From Gammaproteobacteria bacterium (lineage in GTDB: Bacteria; Pseudomonadota; Gammaproteobacteria; Chromatiales; Chromatiaceae), in assembly GCA_009908845.1 (NCBI GenBank), contig JAAAOQ010000087.1, forward strand, positions 1-35,763: a DNA stretch of 35,763 bases. Direction: 5' to 3'. A program made the position numbers and the translations under genes. The notes beneath the pieces were generated by a model. The model saw only the letters and a program-made list of their open reading frames with translations, ran no database searches and had not been told where the DNA came from. Positions 15,653 to 24,141 of the stretch are shown piece after piece. The stretch's first letter is position 1, and every line of letters begins with the position of its first letter.

Positions 15653-15976
15653 ATGAAACGAGCCCCGTTAATCCTTGCCGCCTCGGCATTCGCGCTGACC
15701 CTGAACGCGACATCAGCCCTTGCCCATACCCCATTGATCTCGTGCTACGACATGGGTGACGGCACCGTGCTCTGTGAAGGCGGATTCTCCGATGGTTCGT
15801 CGGCCGCCGGTGTCGCCATTCGCGTGCTCGACGCCAACGACAACGTCGTCCTCGAAGGCGAGATGAGCGAATACAGCGAGTTCGAGTTCGATAAGCCCAA
15901 CGGCGACTACAAGGTCGTCTTCGACGCCGGCCCGGGCCACGACATCGAGATCGCCGGCAGCGATATCGTCGAGTAG
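15653..15976 (+). CDS. Small periplasmic protein, feo-associated
   Basis: The protein has 107 residues with a signal peptide (MKRAPLILAASAFALTL ... SALA). The mature part is acidic and beta-rich (LISCYDMGDGTVLCEGGFSD, GVAIRVLDANDNVVLEGEMS, DYKVVFDAGPGHDIEIAG) with two Cys that may form a disulfide. The pattern is that of carboxypeptidase-regulatory or transthyretin-like folds seen with DUF4198 proteins. GGAG lies eight bases before ATG 15653. It precedes the DUF4198 gene on the same strand and probably works with it in metal capture or delivery. Confidence 0.78.
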   Translation: MKRAPLILAASAFALTLNATSALAHTPLISCYDMGDGTVLCEGGFSDGSSAAGVAIRVLDANDNVVLEGEMSEYSEFEFDKPNGDYKVVFDAGPGHDIEIAGSDIVE

Positions 15977-16105
15977 CCGCCGGCGGCTCGCCCCCTTCCT
16001 CTGCCGAATCGCTCCGGTCCCTGGCGCCCCGGCGATGGGGTCTGCGCCCGGGGGCCTGTCGATGATTCAACCACCCTTCTCATGTCCTACAGGAGTCCCC
16101 AGCCG

Positions 16106-16942
16106 ATGAACCGCCCTAATAACTTGTCTCGCCTTCTCTTGTCCCGCCCTGCCTTGTCCCGCACCGCCGCGGCCCTGACCGCGGCCCTGACCTTCAGCGG
16201 CGCCGCCCAGGCCCATTTCCAGCTGCTCTACACCCCGGAGATGATGCTCGAGCGCCCGACCGAGATCGAGCTCGCCCTGGCCTTCGGCCATCCGATGGAG
16301 AACAGCCACACCATGGACATGGGTCCGCCCAAGGAATTCTTTGTGGTCTTCAAGGGCGAGAAGACCGACCTCACCGACACCCTTGAGGCAGTCGAGTGGC
16401 AAGGGCCGGGCGACGAGCCAGCGGATGCCTACACCGCGACCTACCAGATCCGGCGCAACGGCGATTATCTCTTCGGCTTGGTGCCGGCGCCCTACATGGA
16501 AGGCGCCGAGGACATCTACATCCAGCAGATCACCAAGACCATCGTCAACAAGGGCGCCATGCCGACCGGCTGGAACGAGCCGCTCGGGCTGCCGACCGAG
16601 ATCGTGCCGATGAACAAGCCCTATCAGGTCTTCGCCGGCAGCACCTTCACCGGCCAGCTGCTCTCCGAGGGCGAACCGGCCGCCGGGGTCGAGTGCGAGA
16701 TCGAGTACATCAACAGCGACGTCGACCTAGATGCCAACAGCTTCAGCAAGGAGACCCTGGGGCCGGTTCCGAACAGCGCCATCGTCGCCATCACCGACGC
16801 GAATGGGATGTTCACCTTCGGCATCCCGCGCCCCGGCGTCTGGGGCTTCGCCTGCCTCGGCTCCGGACCGGACAAGGAGCACGAGGGCAAGGAGCTGTCT
16901 CAGGATGCGGTGCTCTGGATCAACGCGAGCGCGTTTGAATGA
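16106..16942 (+). CDS. DUF4198 (NikK-like) periplasmic metal-binding protein
   Basis: The protein has 278 residues. The signal peptide ends at GAAQA, giving a mature N-terminus HFQLLY; an N-terminal His right after the cleavage site is typical of this family and may take part in metal binding. Further motifs are FGHPMENSHTMDMGPP, FVVFKG, DAYTATYQIRRNGDYLF and FTFGIPRPGVWGFACL. DUF4198 proteins sit with nickel, cobalt or iron transporters. ATG 16106 is chosen with AGGAG ten bases upstream; an in-frame ATG at 16082 has none. It is divergent from feo and followed by a small repeat-containing ORF. Confidence 0.85.
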   Translation: MNRPNNLSRLLLSRPALSRTAAALTAALTFSGAAQAHFQLLYTPEMMLERPTEIELALAFGHPMENSHTMDMGPPKEFFVVFKGEKTDLTDTLEAVEWQGPGDEPADAYTATYQIRRNGDYLFGLVPAPYMEGAEDIYIQQITKTIVNKGAMPTGWNEPLGLPTEIVPMNKPYQVFAGSTFTGQLLSEGEPAAGVECEIEYINSDVDLDANSFSKETLGPVPNSAIVAITDANGMFTFGIPRPGVWGFACLGSGPDKEHEGKELSQDAVLWINASAFE

Positions 16943-17004
16943 ACAGCCTCGAAGCTGAACACGGTGAAGCTGAACCCGTAGAAGCTGAGCCGAAAAGGGC
17001 TTGA
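16939..17004 (+). CDS. Possible 21-residue coupled peptide with EAE repeats
   Basis: The ATG overlaps the TGA of the DUF4198 gene (AATGA). The frame reads MNSLEAEHGEAEPVEAEPK then RA and stops at 17004, five bases before the next gene. It is built from three 15-base units. It could be a translated linker that passes ribosomes to the next gene, or only a repeat without product. Confidence 0.25.
   Translation: MNSLEAEHGEAEPVEAEPKRA
16951..16995 (+). repeat. Three tandem 15-bp units
   Basis: GAAGCTGAACACGGT, GAAGCTGAACCCGTA and GAAGCTGAGCCGAAA follow each other exactly between the DUF4198 gene and the peptidoglycan-binding gene. The unit length equals that of the repeats at 2509-2571. Confidence 0.7.
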
Positions 17005-17008
17005 TCGC

Positions 17009-17356
17009 ATGACCCTGCTGCGAGCCGGATCGCCGCAGCAGGGTTCATCTGCAGACGATGAGGTATCTTCGACGCAGGAGCAGCGCAGTCCGCTCGAGGC
17101 GAGCGCGCAAGGTAACGATGCTAGCCCCCAGGCCGCCGAGCCGACGACTTCCACTCCCGAGCCGCTGAACCTGACCCCGTCAATGCTTGAGGCGGCGCAA
17201 TCGGCACTGCGCGCGCGGGGATACAACCCTGGCCCCGTGGACGGGATCATGGGTCCCAAGACCGCGGCAGCACTCGAGGCCTTTCAGCATGATCGCGACC
17301 TCAGCGTGACCGGAAACCTCACAGCCGAGGTCGCCGCGGCGCTCGGCATCCGCTGA
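17009..17356 (+). CDS. Peptidoglycan-binding (PGRP-1) domain protein
   Basis: The protein has 115 residues. The first 50 are Ser/Glu/Gln-rich and disordered. Residues 52-115 form a peptidoglycan-binding domain 1: MLEAAQSALRARGYNPGPVD, GIMGPKTAAALEAFQHDRDL and TGNLTAEVAAALGI. No signal peptide is seen at this start, which is odd for a wall-binding protein; the true start may be upstream in frame with the small EAE-repeat ORF region, or export may not occur. AGGG precedes ATG 17009. Confidence 0.8.
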   Translation: MTLLRAGSPQQGSSADDEVSSTQEQRSPLEASAQGNDASPQAAEPTTSTPEPLNLTPSMLEAAQSALRARGYNPGPVDGIMGPKTAAALEAFQHDRDLSVTGNLTAEVAAALGIR

Positions 17357-17542
17357 GGCGCGGGAGTGACCTAGCGCTCGTCCGCGAATCACCTGAACAG
17401 GACGCTCGTTACCGGAAGTCCGACCCGCCTTGATCGCCTCCGGGCCGGCTCCCGGTCAGCTCCCGGTCGGCTTCTGGTCGAAGCCGGTTGCGCGCGTCTT
17501 CAGCGTCTGTTGCGACATCTCAAGGCATCGTCAAGATAAAAT

Positions 17543-17557
17543 GTAGAATCATTCTCA
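17543..17557. promoter_or_regulatory. Fur-box-like site upstream of the CPC ATPase
   Basis: GTAGAATCATTCTCA is the same TGAGAA-N3-TTCTCA palindrome with two left-arm changes, in an AT-rich stretch 25 bases before the ATPase start at 17582. Its position would let a repressor cover the promoter of the ATPase, TonB receptor and Spy-like genes. Confidence 0.65.
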
Positions 17558-17581
17558 TTATTTTACTGAGAGTGAGTATCG

Positions 17582-19867
17582 ATGGCCCGCATCCGCCACA
17601 GCATCCCCGGCCGTCTGCGCCTGAGCATCGCGGCGCTTCGCCATAACCGGCCGTTCGCCGATGAAGTCAGTGCCGCACTCGCGCAGGTCGCCGGTGGCGT
17701 GCGGGTCAGGATCAATCCCGTCTGCGGCGCGCTGATCGTCACCTGGCCGCCCGATCGCCCGTTGCACACCGAGATCGAGGCGACGTTGCGCCCGCTGCTC
17801 GGCGCGCCGATCCGGCCAGCGCGTCCGAGCTGGCGGCACCAAGTCGCCGCGCTTGGTCCCGCTGGCGTGAACATCGGCGCGGACGTCGATGCTGACGTCG
17901 ACACGAACGCAGACAGCGTCGCCTGCCGCGCCTGCCGCCAAACCGGGAGCAAGCGCCAGGGCCGGGGCCAGCGCGAGCGCGGCCCACGTCGAGCCTGGCT
18001 GTGGCGGCTGCTCGGCTTCGCCTGCCTGACCGGCTACCTCGGCTTCCTCCTGGTGCGCGAGCATCTGCTCAAGCGCCCGGTCGCCAGCGGCGCCCTCAGC
18101 CCGACCGGGCTGCTGGCGCTGGTCGCCGCGATCCCGTTGCTGCGCGACGCCTGGCACGAGACCACGGTCGAGAAGCGCTTCACCATCCACCAGTTCCTGG
18201 CCTTCTCATTGCTGCTCGCGATCGGCTTCGGCCAGGCCGCGACCGCCTTCGAGATCATCTATGTGCTCGCCGGCGGGCGGCTGCTGGAGCTGTTCGTCGC
18301 CGAGCGCTCGCGGCGTGCGATCCGCGGCATGCTCGCGCTCTCGATCAAGGATGCCTGGGTGCTGATCGATGGCAGCGAGGTGCGGGTGCCGGTCGCCGAA
18401 TTGACCCCAGGGGCGCTGGTCGTGATCCGCACCGGCGAGAAGATCCCGGTCGATGGACAGGTCGAGGCGGGCCGCGCCGAGGTCAGCGAGGCGGTCATCA
18501 CCGGCCGCGCCGAGCCGGTGCTCAAGGGCCGAGATGATCGGGTCTATGCCGGCAGCTATCTCGAGCAGGGACTGCTGCGGGTGCGCGCCGAATCGGTCGG
18601 CGAGCACACCTATCTGGCCCGCATCGCCGCCTTGGTGGACGCCGCGCTGGACCAGAAGGCGCCCTTGCAGGAGCGCGCCGACACCCTGGCCGCGCGCCTG
18701 CTGACGCTGGGCACGGTCATGACCGTCGGCACCCTCCTCCTCACCCGCAGTCTGGCGCGGGCCTTCACCGTGATGCTGGTGATGTCCTGCCCCTGCTCGA
18801 CCATCCTCGCCGCCTCGACCGCGGTCAGCGCGGCCATCCACAGTGCGGCCAGGCGCCAGATCCTGATCAAGGGCGGGGTCTATCTGGAGCACGCTGGTCA
18901 GGCCGCCATCTGGTGCTTCGACAAGACCGGCACCCTGACCACCGAGGAGCCGGAGGTGGCCGAGGTGGTGGCCGCCGACGAGCGGGCCCTGCTGCACTGG
19001 GCCGGCTCGGCGGAATGGCACAACCCGCATGCGCTCGCGCACGCCATCGTCAGCCACGCCCAAGCGCTCGGCGTCGCTCTGCAGCCCCATACCGAGAGCG
19101 AGCATATCCTCGGCCACGGGGTCAAGGCCGAGGTTGATGGCGCGCAGGTGCTGCTTGGCAACGCGCGGCTGCTCGCCGAGCAAGGGATCGATCCAGGCCC
19201 CTTCGCCGAGGCCGCTGAACGCTTGCGCGCGCAAGGATTGACGCTGGTCTACGTCGCCCTCGATGGCGAGCTACAAGGCCTGCTTGGCATTCGCCATCGG
19301 CTCCGACCCGGCGCCCGGGAGGCCATCGCGCGGCTGCGCGCCGATGGCGTGGAGCGCATCGCGCTGATCTCCGGCGATGAGCGCCAGGTCGCCGAGGGGC
19401 TGAGCCGCGAGCTGGGGCTCGACGCCTGCTACGCCGAGCTGCTGCCGGAGGACAAGGCCGCGGTGGTGCGGCGACTGCGCGCCGAGGCCGATGCCGGCAA
19501 GACCGGCCGCTCCGGCTCCGGCATCGTGATGATCGGCGACGGTGTCAACGATGCGCTGGCGCTCTCCGAGGCCGACGTCGGCATCGCGATGGGCGCCGGC
19601 GGCTCGGAGGTGGCGCTCGAGGTCGCCGACATCGCGCTCGCCGACAGCGACATCGAGAAGCTGGTGGCCTTACGCGCGCTCAGCCGCGCAACCCTGCGCA
19701 CCGCCGATCAAAACTATGGCCTTGCCATCGGCACCGACCTGATCGGCATCGGCCTCGGCGCCCTGGGGCGGCTCAGTCCGGCCATGGGCGGGATGATCCA
19801 TATCCTGCACACCCTCGGCATCCTGGCCAACTCATCGCGTCTGCTTGCCTTCAAGCCGCGCCCCTAG
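17582..19867 (+). CDS. P1B-type ATPase, CPC type with TGR actuator loop
   Basis: The protein has 761 residues. The N-terminus ARIRHSIPGRLRLSI (2-16) is the same HMA_2-like motif as in the ATPase at the left edge. A linker carries DVDADVDTNAD (101-111) and CRAC (115-118), possible metal ligands. The pump core has MSCPCST (401-407), DKTGT (447-451) and GDGVND (652-657). Two key spots are unusual. The actuator loop reads TGRAEPV (307-313) instead of TGE, so the Glu that drives dephosphorylation is Arg. The N-domain reads NPHALA (481-486) where HP is usual. CPC suggests a copper-like or other soft-metal ion by family rule, but with TGR the turnover may be slow or regulatory. A Fur-like box lies directly upstream; a TonB receptor follows. 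Confidence 0.92.
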   Translation: MARIRHSIPGRLRLSIAALRHNRPFADEVSAALAQVAGGVRVRINPVCGALIVTWPPDRPLHTEIEATLRPLLGAPIRPARPSWRHQVAALGPAGVNIGADVDADVDTNADSVACRACRQTGSKRQGRGQRERGPRRAWLWRLLGFACLTGYLGFLLVREHLLKRPVASGALSPTGLLALVAAIPLLRDAWHETTVEKRFTIHQFLAFSLLLAIGFGQAATAFEIIYVLAGGRLLELFVAERSRRAIRGMLALSIKDAWVLIDGSEVRVPVAELTPGALVVIRTGEKIPVDGQVEAGRAEVSEAVITGRAEPVLKGRDDRVYAGSYLEQGLLRVRAESVGEHTYLARIAALVDAALDQKAPLQERADTLAARLLTLGTVMTVGTLLLTRSLARAFTVMLVMSCPCSTILAASTAVSAAIHSAARRQILIKGGVYLEHAGQAAIWCFDKTGTLTTEEPEVAEVVAADERALLHWAGSAEWHNPHALAHAIVSHAQALGVALQPHTESEHILGHGVKAEVDGAQVLLGNARLLAEQGIDPGPFAEAAERLRAQGLTLVYVALDGELQGLLGIRHRLRPGAREAIARLRADGVERIALISGDERQVAEGLSRELGLDACYAELLPEDKAAVVRRLRAEADAGKTGRSGSGIVMIGDGVNDALALSEADVGIAMGAGGSEVALEVADIALADSDIEKLVALRALSRATLRTADQNYGLAIGTDLIGIGLGALGRLSPAMGGMIHILHTLGILANSSRLLAFKPRP

Positions 19868-19970
19868 CCTTCGATTCGTCCAGCCACTCGGTGACCTCCG
19901 CGCATCGCCAGCCACGACGGGCCGCTTCCACGCGTTATCGCTGTTTATGACCGACCCAGGAGCCGTTCCC

Positions 19971-22115
19971 GTGCATCCAACTACCCCGATCCTGACCCTG
20001 CTTGCATTGACCAGTCCCCTTATCGCCGCCACCGGCAGCGCGCGCGCCGAGGCGCCGCGCGCTCCCGGAGGGATCGCCGCCGACTCCGAGCTTGCCGCCG
20101 AGATCGCCCTGCCCACGGTCTATGTCACCACCGCCACCCGCACCCGCGAGGACATCACGACCGCCCCGGCGCCGATCCAGCTGATCGACGAGGCCGATGT
20201 CGAGGCCGCGCAGGCCACCACCCTGCGCGACATCCTCGATCTGGCACCCAACCTCTATGTCAGCCCGAGCGGTCGCACGCTGCAGATCCGCGGGCTCGGG
20301 CAATCCGACACGCTCTATCTCCTCGATGGCCGGCGCATCACCGGCGAGTTCAGCAACAGCTTCGAGCTCGAGCGCCTATCGGCGGCGATGATCGAGCGCA
20401 TCGAGATCAATCGTGGTCCGGCCAGCGTGCTCTATGGCTCGGACGCCCTCGGCGGCGTGGTCAACATCATCACCAAACAGCCGGCCGAAGGCTTCGAGGT
20501 CGATCTGGATGTGCAGTACGGTGCCAATGACCATGGCCAGGCCGAACGCGCCAAGATCGCCGGCAGTCTGCGCGGCGGTGATCAGACCGTCGGTTACAGC
20601 CTCTACGCCAACCATCTCCAGCGCCAGCCGTATAGCGAACAGGAAAGCGCGGTCGTCGGGGTGCCGAGGGCCGGTGAGCTGACCCCACCGTCTCAGCATC
20701 CTCACCTCAAGGTCCGAGACTCCCTTCCGGATCGCTACCAAGCCAATGTCGATTATCGCGACCAAGCCCGTGTCGACACCCTCGGCGGCCGTCTCGATTG
20801 GGAGGTCAACGACCAGATCGCCCTCGGTCTGGATGTGAACTATGTGCAAGAGACGCGCGAGAACGCCTTCATCAGCAACCGTTATCAGAGCAACTTCCGG
20901 CAGCAGGGCAAGCCGGTCATGGTCGCAAACGTACCCGCGCGCCAGGAGAACGACAACCACCGCATCGATGCCGCCGCCACCCTGGACTGGTCCCCGAGCG
21001 AGCGCCTCGAATTCAGCTATCAGCTGCACTACGGCCATTACGACAAGGATCGCGAGATCCTCGCCATCCCCTATGCCGACCTCGGCTATGCGACCCAGGG
21101 CGACTCGGCCAGCTCGATCAACCAGACCACCATGACGCAGTGGGTCAACGATCTCCTCGCGGTCTGGAGACCGACGGACGGGCAAACCCTGACGGCCGGG
21201 CTCGAGCATCGCGACAAGGCGATCGATTCAACCGCCTTCGACGCCGACAATCGCCGCTTCAGCTCGGCCTTCCTGCAACATCAGTGGCAGATCTCACCAC
21301 GGCTGAACCTGGTCTATGGTGGCCGTTACGACGATGACTCGGTCGGCGGCTCGAACCTCTCAGTGCAGGCCGGCGGCATCTATCGGATCGCGCCGCTCGC
21401 GCGCCTGCGCGTCAACTACGCGCAAGGCTTCAAGGCCCCGCAGGATCGCGATCTCTACGTCGATCAGGTCAATCCACGGGGCTTCCCGATGCTCGGCGCC
21501 GAGGTCATCGCGCCGGAATTCGGCAAGACCACCGCGCATGCCCTCGATCCGGAGAAGAGCGAGACCATCGAGGTCGGGCTCGCTGGCGACACCGCGGACT
21601 GGGGTTATCAGGTCACCCTCTTCCACACCCGCGTCGAGGATCGCATCCAACGCGTGCGCGAGGAACAAGGGCTCCAGAGCTACAACACCTTCCGCAACGT
21701 CAGCGAGACGCGCATCCAGGGCGTCGAGGCCGAAGGCTCGCTGCAGCTGACCGAGACCCTCCGGGCGCGCGCCTCGGCCACCCAGTTCTCGAGCGAGAAC
21801 CAGGGAAGCGACGATCCGCTGCTGGAGACGCCCGAGACCCTCGCCCATCTGACCCTGGACTTCAGCCCGCGCCCGGACTGGCTGCTACAGCTCATCACCA
21901 CCTACACCGGTGAGCAGCACTACGCCAGCACCGCCGGCATCGAGACTGCGGCCGGCTATACCCTGGTGAATCTCAAAGCGAGCTATCAGCCCGCGGGTAT
22001 CGCCGGGCTCGAGCTCTACGCGGGCATCGACAACCTGCTCGACGAAGCGGTCGACACCGGCATCGGCTCGAACCCGGGTCCCTTCGGGTATCTCGGCGTG
22101 CGCTACCGGTATTGA
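19971..22115 (+). CDS. TonB-dependent outer-membrane receptor
   Basis: The protein has 714 residues from GTG 19971, which has AGGAG eight bases upstream and starts directly with a signal peptide ending ATGSARA. ATG 19947 is an in-frame alternative. The plug domain shows LPTVYVTTATRTRED (TonB-box region), TLRDILDLAPNLYVSPSG, LQIRGLGQSDTLYLLDGRR and IERIEINRGPASVLYGSDAL then GGVVNIIT. The barrel ends with GVRYRY, the aromatic C-terminus of outer-membrane proteins. It imports a metal chelate using TonB energy. It follows the CPC ATPase by about 100 bases and precedes a Spy-like gene, under the Fur-like box at 17543. The substrate cannot be told. Confidence 0.92.
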   Translation: MHPTTPILTLLALTSPLIAATGSARAEAPRAPGGIAADSELAAEIALPTVYVTTATRTREDITTAPAPIQLIDEADVEAAQATTLRDILDLAPNLYVSPSGRTLQIRGLGQSDTLYLLDGRRITGEFSNSFELERLSAAMIERIEINRGPASVLYGSDALGGVVNIITKQPAEGFEVDLDVQYGANDHGQAERAKIAGSLRGGDQTVGYSLYANHLQRQPYSEQESAVVGVPRAGELTPPSQHPHLKVRDSLPDRYQANVDYRDQARVDTLGGRLDWEVNDQIALGLDVNYVQETRENAFISNRYQSNFRQQGKPVMVANVPARQENDNHRIDAAATLDWSPSERLEFSYQLHYGHYDKDREILAIPYADLGYATQGDSASSINQTTMTQWVNDLLAVWRPTDGQTLTAGLEHRDKAIDSTAFDADNRRFSSAFLQHQWQISPRLNLVYGGRYDDDSVGGSNLSVQAGGIYRIAPLARLRVNYAQGFKAPQDRDLYVDQVNPRGFPMLGAEVIAPEFGKTTAHALDPEKSETIEVGLAGDTADWGYQVTLFHTRVEDRIQRVREEQGLQSYNTFRNVSETRIQGVEAEGSLQLTETLRARASATQFSSENQGSDDPLLETPETLAHLTLDFSPRPDWLLQLITTYTGEQHYASTAGIETAAGYTLVNLKASYQPAGIAGLELYAGIDNLLDEAVDTGIGSNPGPFGYLGVRYRY

Positions 22116-22193
22116 GCGCGATTCCAAACCACAACGGCCAAGCAGCGCCGTCGATCCTTCCTTGCAACCTCTCAATTGGAGGCATCTCACGCC

Positions 22194-22667
22194 ATGCGGC
22201 TTCGTCTAACACCCCTACTCGCGCTCCCGCTGCTCCTGACCCTCGGCACAACTCAGGCCGAGTCCACGGCCAGTCCGGGGCTCGCGTCCAAACGCCCGGG
22301 CTTCATGGTCAGTGAGCTGGTGACCATGCCCCACCCGATGCGGTTGATCCGCCGCGATCCGCAGCGCTTCGGCGTTACTCCCGAGCAGATGGAGCGCCTG
22401 CGCCGTGACATCATGGAGGTCTATCCGCCCCAGCTGCACCAACGCGTCCAGGCCGCTTGGTCACTGGAGCGCTCGATTCGGCGCGCGGTGCTCGAAGAGG
22501 GCAAGGATAGCGCCGCCGTTGCGGATCAGCTCGACGAGCTGGTGCAACTGAAGCGCGCGGCCACCGACATTCGCATCGAGGCCCTCAATCGGTTTCGCAC
22601 CCTCCTCGAGCCCGAGCAATATCAAGCGGTGATGGCGGCGAGCGCCGAGCCATCAGGCTCTCGATGA
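22194..22667 (+). CDS. Periplasmic Spy/CpxP-like protein
   Basis: The protein has 157 residues. The signal peptide (MRLRLTPLLALPLLLTLG to TTQA) is followed by a helical mature part. FGVTPEQMERLRRDIMEVYP and later LLEPEQYQAVMAA give the LTxxQ-like pairs of the Spy/CpxP/CnrX group, which act as periplasmic chaperones or metal sensors. ATG 22194 has GGAGG ten bases upstream. It is the last gene of the Fur-boxed ATPase and TonB receptor unit and is followed by a terminator hairpin. Confidence 0.72.
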   Translation: MRLRLTPLLALPLLLTLGTTQAESTASPGLASKRPGFMVSELVTMPHPMRLIRRDPQRFGVTPEQMERLRRDIMEVYPPQLHQRVQAAWSLERSIRRAVLEEGKDSAAVADQLDELVQLKRAATDIRIEALNRFRTLLEPEQYQAVMAASAEPSGSR

Positions 22668-22700
22668 TGCCCTGAGGATTCAGTCTCCAACATCTCGCGT

Positions 22701-22740
22701 CCCCGCCGCTGCGATCTGTGCAGCAGCGGGGCCTTTGGTC
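22701..22740 (+). terminator. Stem-loop terminator after the Spy-like gene
   Basis: CCCCGCCGCTGC (22701-22712) pairs with GCAGCAGCGGGG (22720-22731) with one mismatch over a seven-base loop, followed by a T-containing stretch (CCTTTGGTCTTCC). The position just past the gene end fits a rho-independent terminator; the T run is weak. Confidence 0.6.
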
Positions 22741-22814
22741 TTCCTATAGCCCGCAAACGGAACACGCATGTTGGGGGAAGAGCGCTGGACATCCTTCGAG
22801 GAAAAGATTCATAA

Positions 22815-22829
22815 TAAGAACCATTCTCG
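22815..22829. promoter_or_regulatory. Fur-box-like site upstream of the HD-GYP gene
   Basis: TAAGAACCATTCTCG matches TGAGAA-N3-TTCTCA at ten of the twelve arm positions. It lies about 130 bases before the preferred start of the HD-GYP gene and follows the preceding terminator. Confidence 0.6.
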
Positions 22830-22955
22830 TTTGATTGGTCTTCCTGGATGCCTACACAACCTTCTTGGCCTGTGCAAGATCGCGCCAGAGCCCATCACCC
22901 TGTCTCGAGAAGAGCGGTCAAGATCACCTTGGGACAAGTCGACGAAGCGCAACGC

Positions 22956-24005
22956 ATGTCAGATTCGATCGCGCTCCAAGGACTCATCGATGTCCTTCTC
23001 GCCACCCTGGACGCCCGCGATCCCTACACCTACGAGCACTCGTTTCGCGTCGCGCGTTACGCGGAGATGATGGCCTGGGAGCTGAAGCTGCCGTCAGCGA
23101 GCTGCCATCGTATCCATGTCGCCGCACTCCTACACGACATCGGCAAGATCGCGATGTCCGATCAGGTGCTCAACCGCGCCGGCCGGCTCAACCGCGAGGA
23201 GATGCTCGAGATCCAGCGCCACCCCCGTATCGGCTTTAACATTCTCGGCCGCCTGCCGAGCTTCCAGGGCATCGCCACCATCGTCCTGCACCACCATGAG
23301 CGCTTTGACGGCGATGGCTATCCGGACCAGCTCGCCGGTGAAACGATCCCGCTGGAATCCCGAATCATCGCCGTCGCCGACAGCTTCGACGCCATGACCT
23401 CCAATCGGCCCTATCGCAAGGCGATGACGCTCGATGCAGCCCTCGCCGAGGTCTCCCGACACGCCGGGGAACAGTTCGACCCGGCCATTGCGGCAAGTCT
23501 AATACGGCTTCGCAATGAGGTCGGGAAACACCTCAGCACAAGCCAGGCGCCGATCAACGGCGGCCATCACGCCTATGTGGGTCATGAGGATCTGATGCAC
23601 TCGCGCATCGTGCACAGCTCTGGGTTCTTCATCGAGGACGAACAGCCCAGACGCCACGTGATTCCGAACACCCTGTTCGGGCGCGATTGGACGCGCAACC
23701 TCTACACCCGCTATCACGCCCTGCAGCACAAGGCCCATCGCAAGGGCATCCCCTTCCAATGGAACCGTTTCGCCGATTTCCTGACCGCGCTCGCGGTCGT
23801 CGCCCCGGACGACTACCACCCGAGCACGCACCGTTTCAGCTTCGACCTGAAGCGCACCGATCCCCAGGGCCAGCGGCTGGGCTACTGCCAGGAGACCATG
23901 AGCCTCAAACCGACGCGCACCAAACAGCCGGGATCAAAACCCTCCACAAAGGCCAAGCAGCAACCCAAGTCGGAATCCGCTCGCGCTCCGCACCGATGCG
24001 CCTAA
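22956..24005 (+). CDS. HD-GYP domain protein (putative c-di-GMP phosphodiesterase) with unusual C-terminus
   Basis: The protein has 349 residues. The HD-GYP domain fills residues 8-190: EHSFRVARYAEMMAWEL, LLHDIGKIA (H60, D61) and HHERFDGDGYP (113-123), with DSFDAMTSNRPYR and GEQFDP. All catalytic landmarks are present, so hydrolysis of cyclic di-GMP is likely. The last 140 residues are not a known output domain to me; they contain a Tyr/His/Lys-rich stretch (LYTRYHALQHKAHRKGIPFQ) that recalls DNA-binding HNH-like proteins, and a Lys-rich end. There is no sensor domain. ATG 22956 is chosen because the HD domain begins soon after; ATG 22848 is in frame but 19 bases from the Fur-like box. Confidence 0.85.
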   Translation: MSDSIALQGLIDVLLATLDARDPYTYEHSFRVARYAEMMAWELKLPSASCHRIHVAALLHDIGKIAMSDQVLNRAGRLNREEMLEIQRHPRIGFNILGRLPSFQGIATIVLHHHERFDGDGYPDQLAGETIPLESRIIAVADSFDAMTSNRPYRKAMTLDAALAEVSRHAGEQFDPAIAASLIRLRNEVGKHLSTSQAPINGGHHAYVGHEDLMHSRIVHSSGFFIEDEQPRRHVIPNTLFGRDWTRNLYTRYHALQHKAHRKGIPFQWNRFADFLTALAVVAPDDYHPSTHRFSFDLKRTDPQGQRLGYCQETMSLKPTRTKQPGSKPSTKAKQQPKSESARAPHRCA

Positions 24006-24082
24006 TCATCGAGGCAACCGGCTGGACCAGCGCATAAAGATCGACGGGGTTGACAGCATCGATGCGAGCGCGATACCAGAAA

Positions 24083-24097
24083 TGAGAATCGTTCTTG
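24083..24097. promoter_or_regulatory. Fur-box-like site upstream of azurin
   Basis: TGAGAATCGTTCTTG matches the palindrome at ten of twelve arm positions and is followed by an AT-rich stretch (TTTTCAATATTCTATTC). It lies 45 bases before the azurin start codon, a typical operator place, and would control azurin and flavodoxin together. Confidence 0.7.
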
Positions 24098-24141
24098 TTT
24101 TCAATATTCTATTCTTCTGTCTCGCGTGAGGGTTCCTTATC

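Noticed and set aside
16951-16995. CRISPR-like repeats
   Set aside because: Units are 15 bases and adjoin without spacers; no cas genes.
18206-19234. 342-codon minus-strand frame inside the CPC ATPase
   Set aside because: Shadow frame, Gly/Asp/Arg-rich, without domain or ribosome site.
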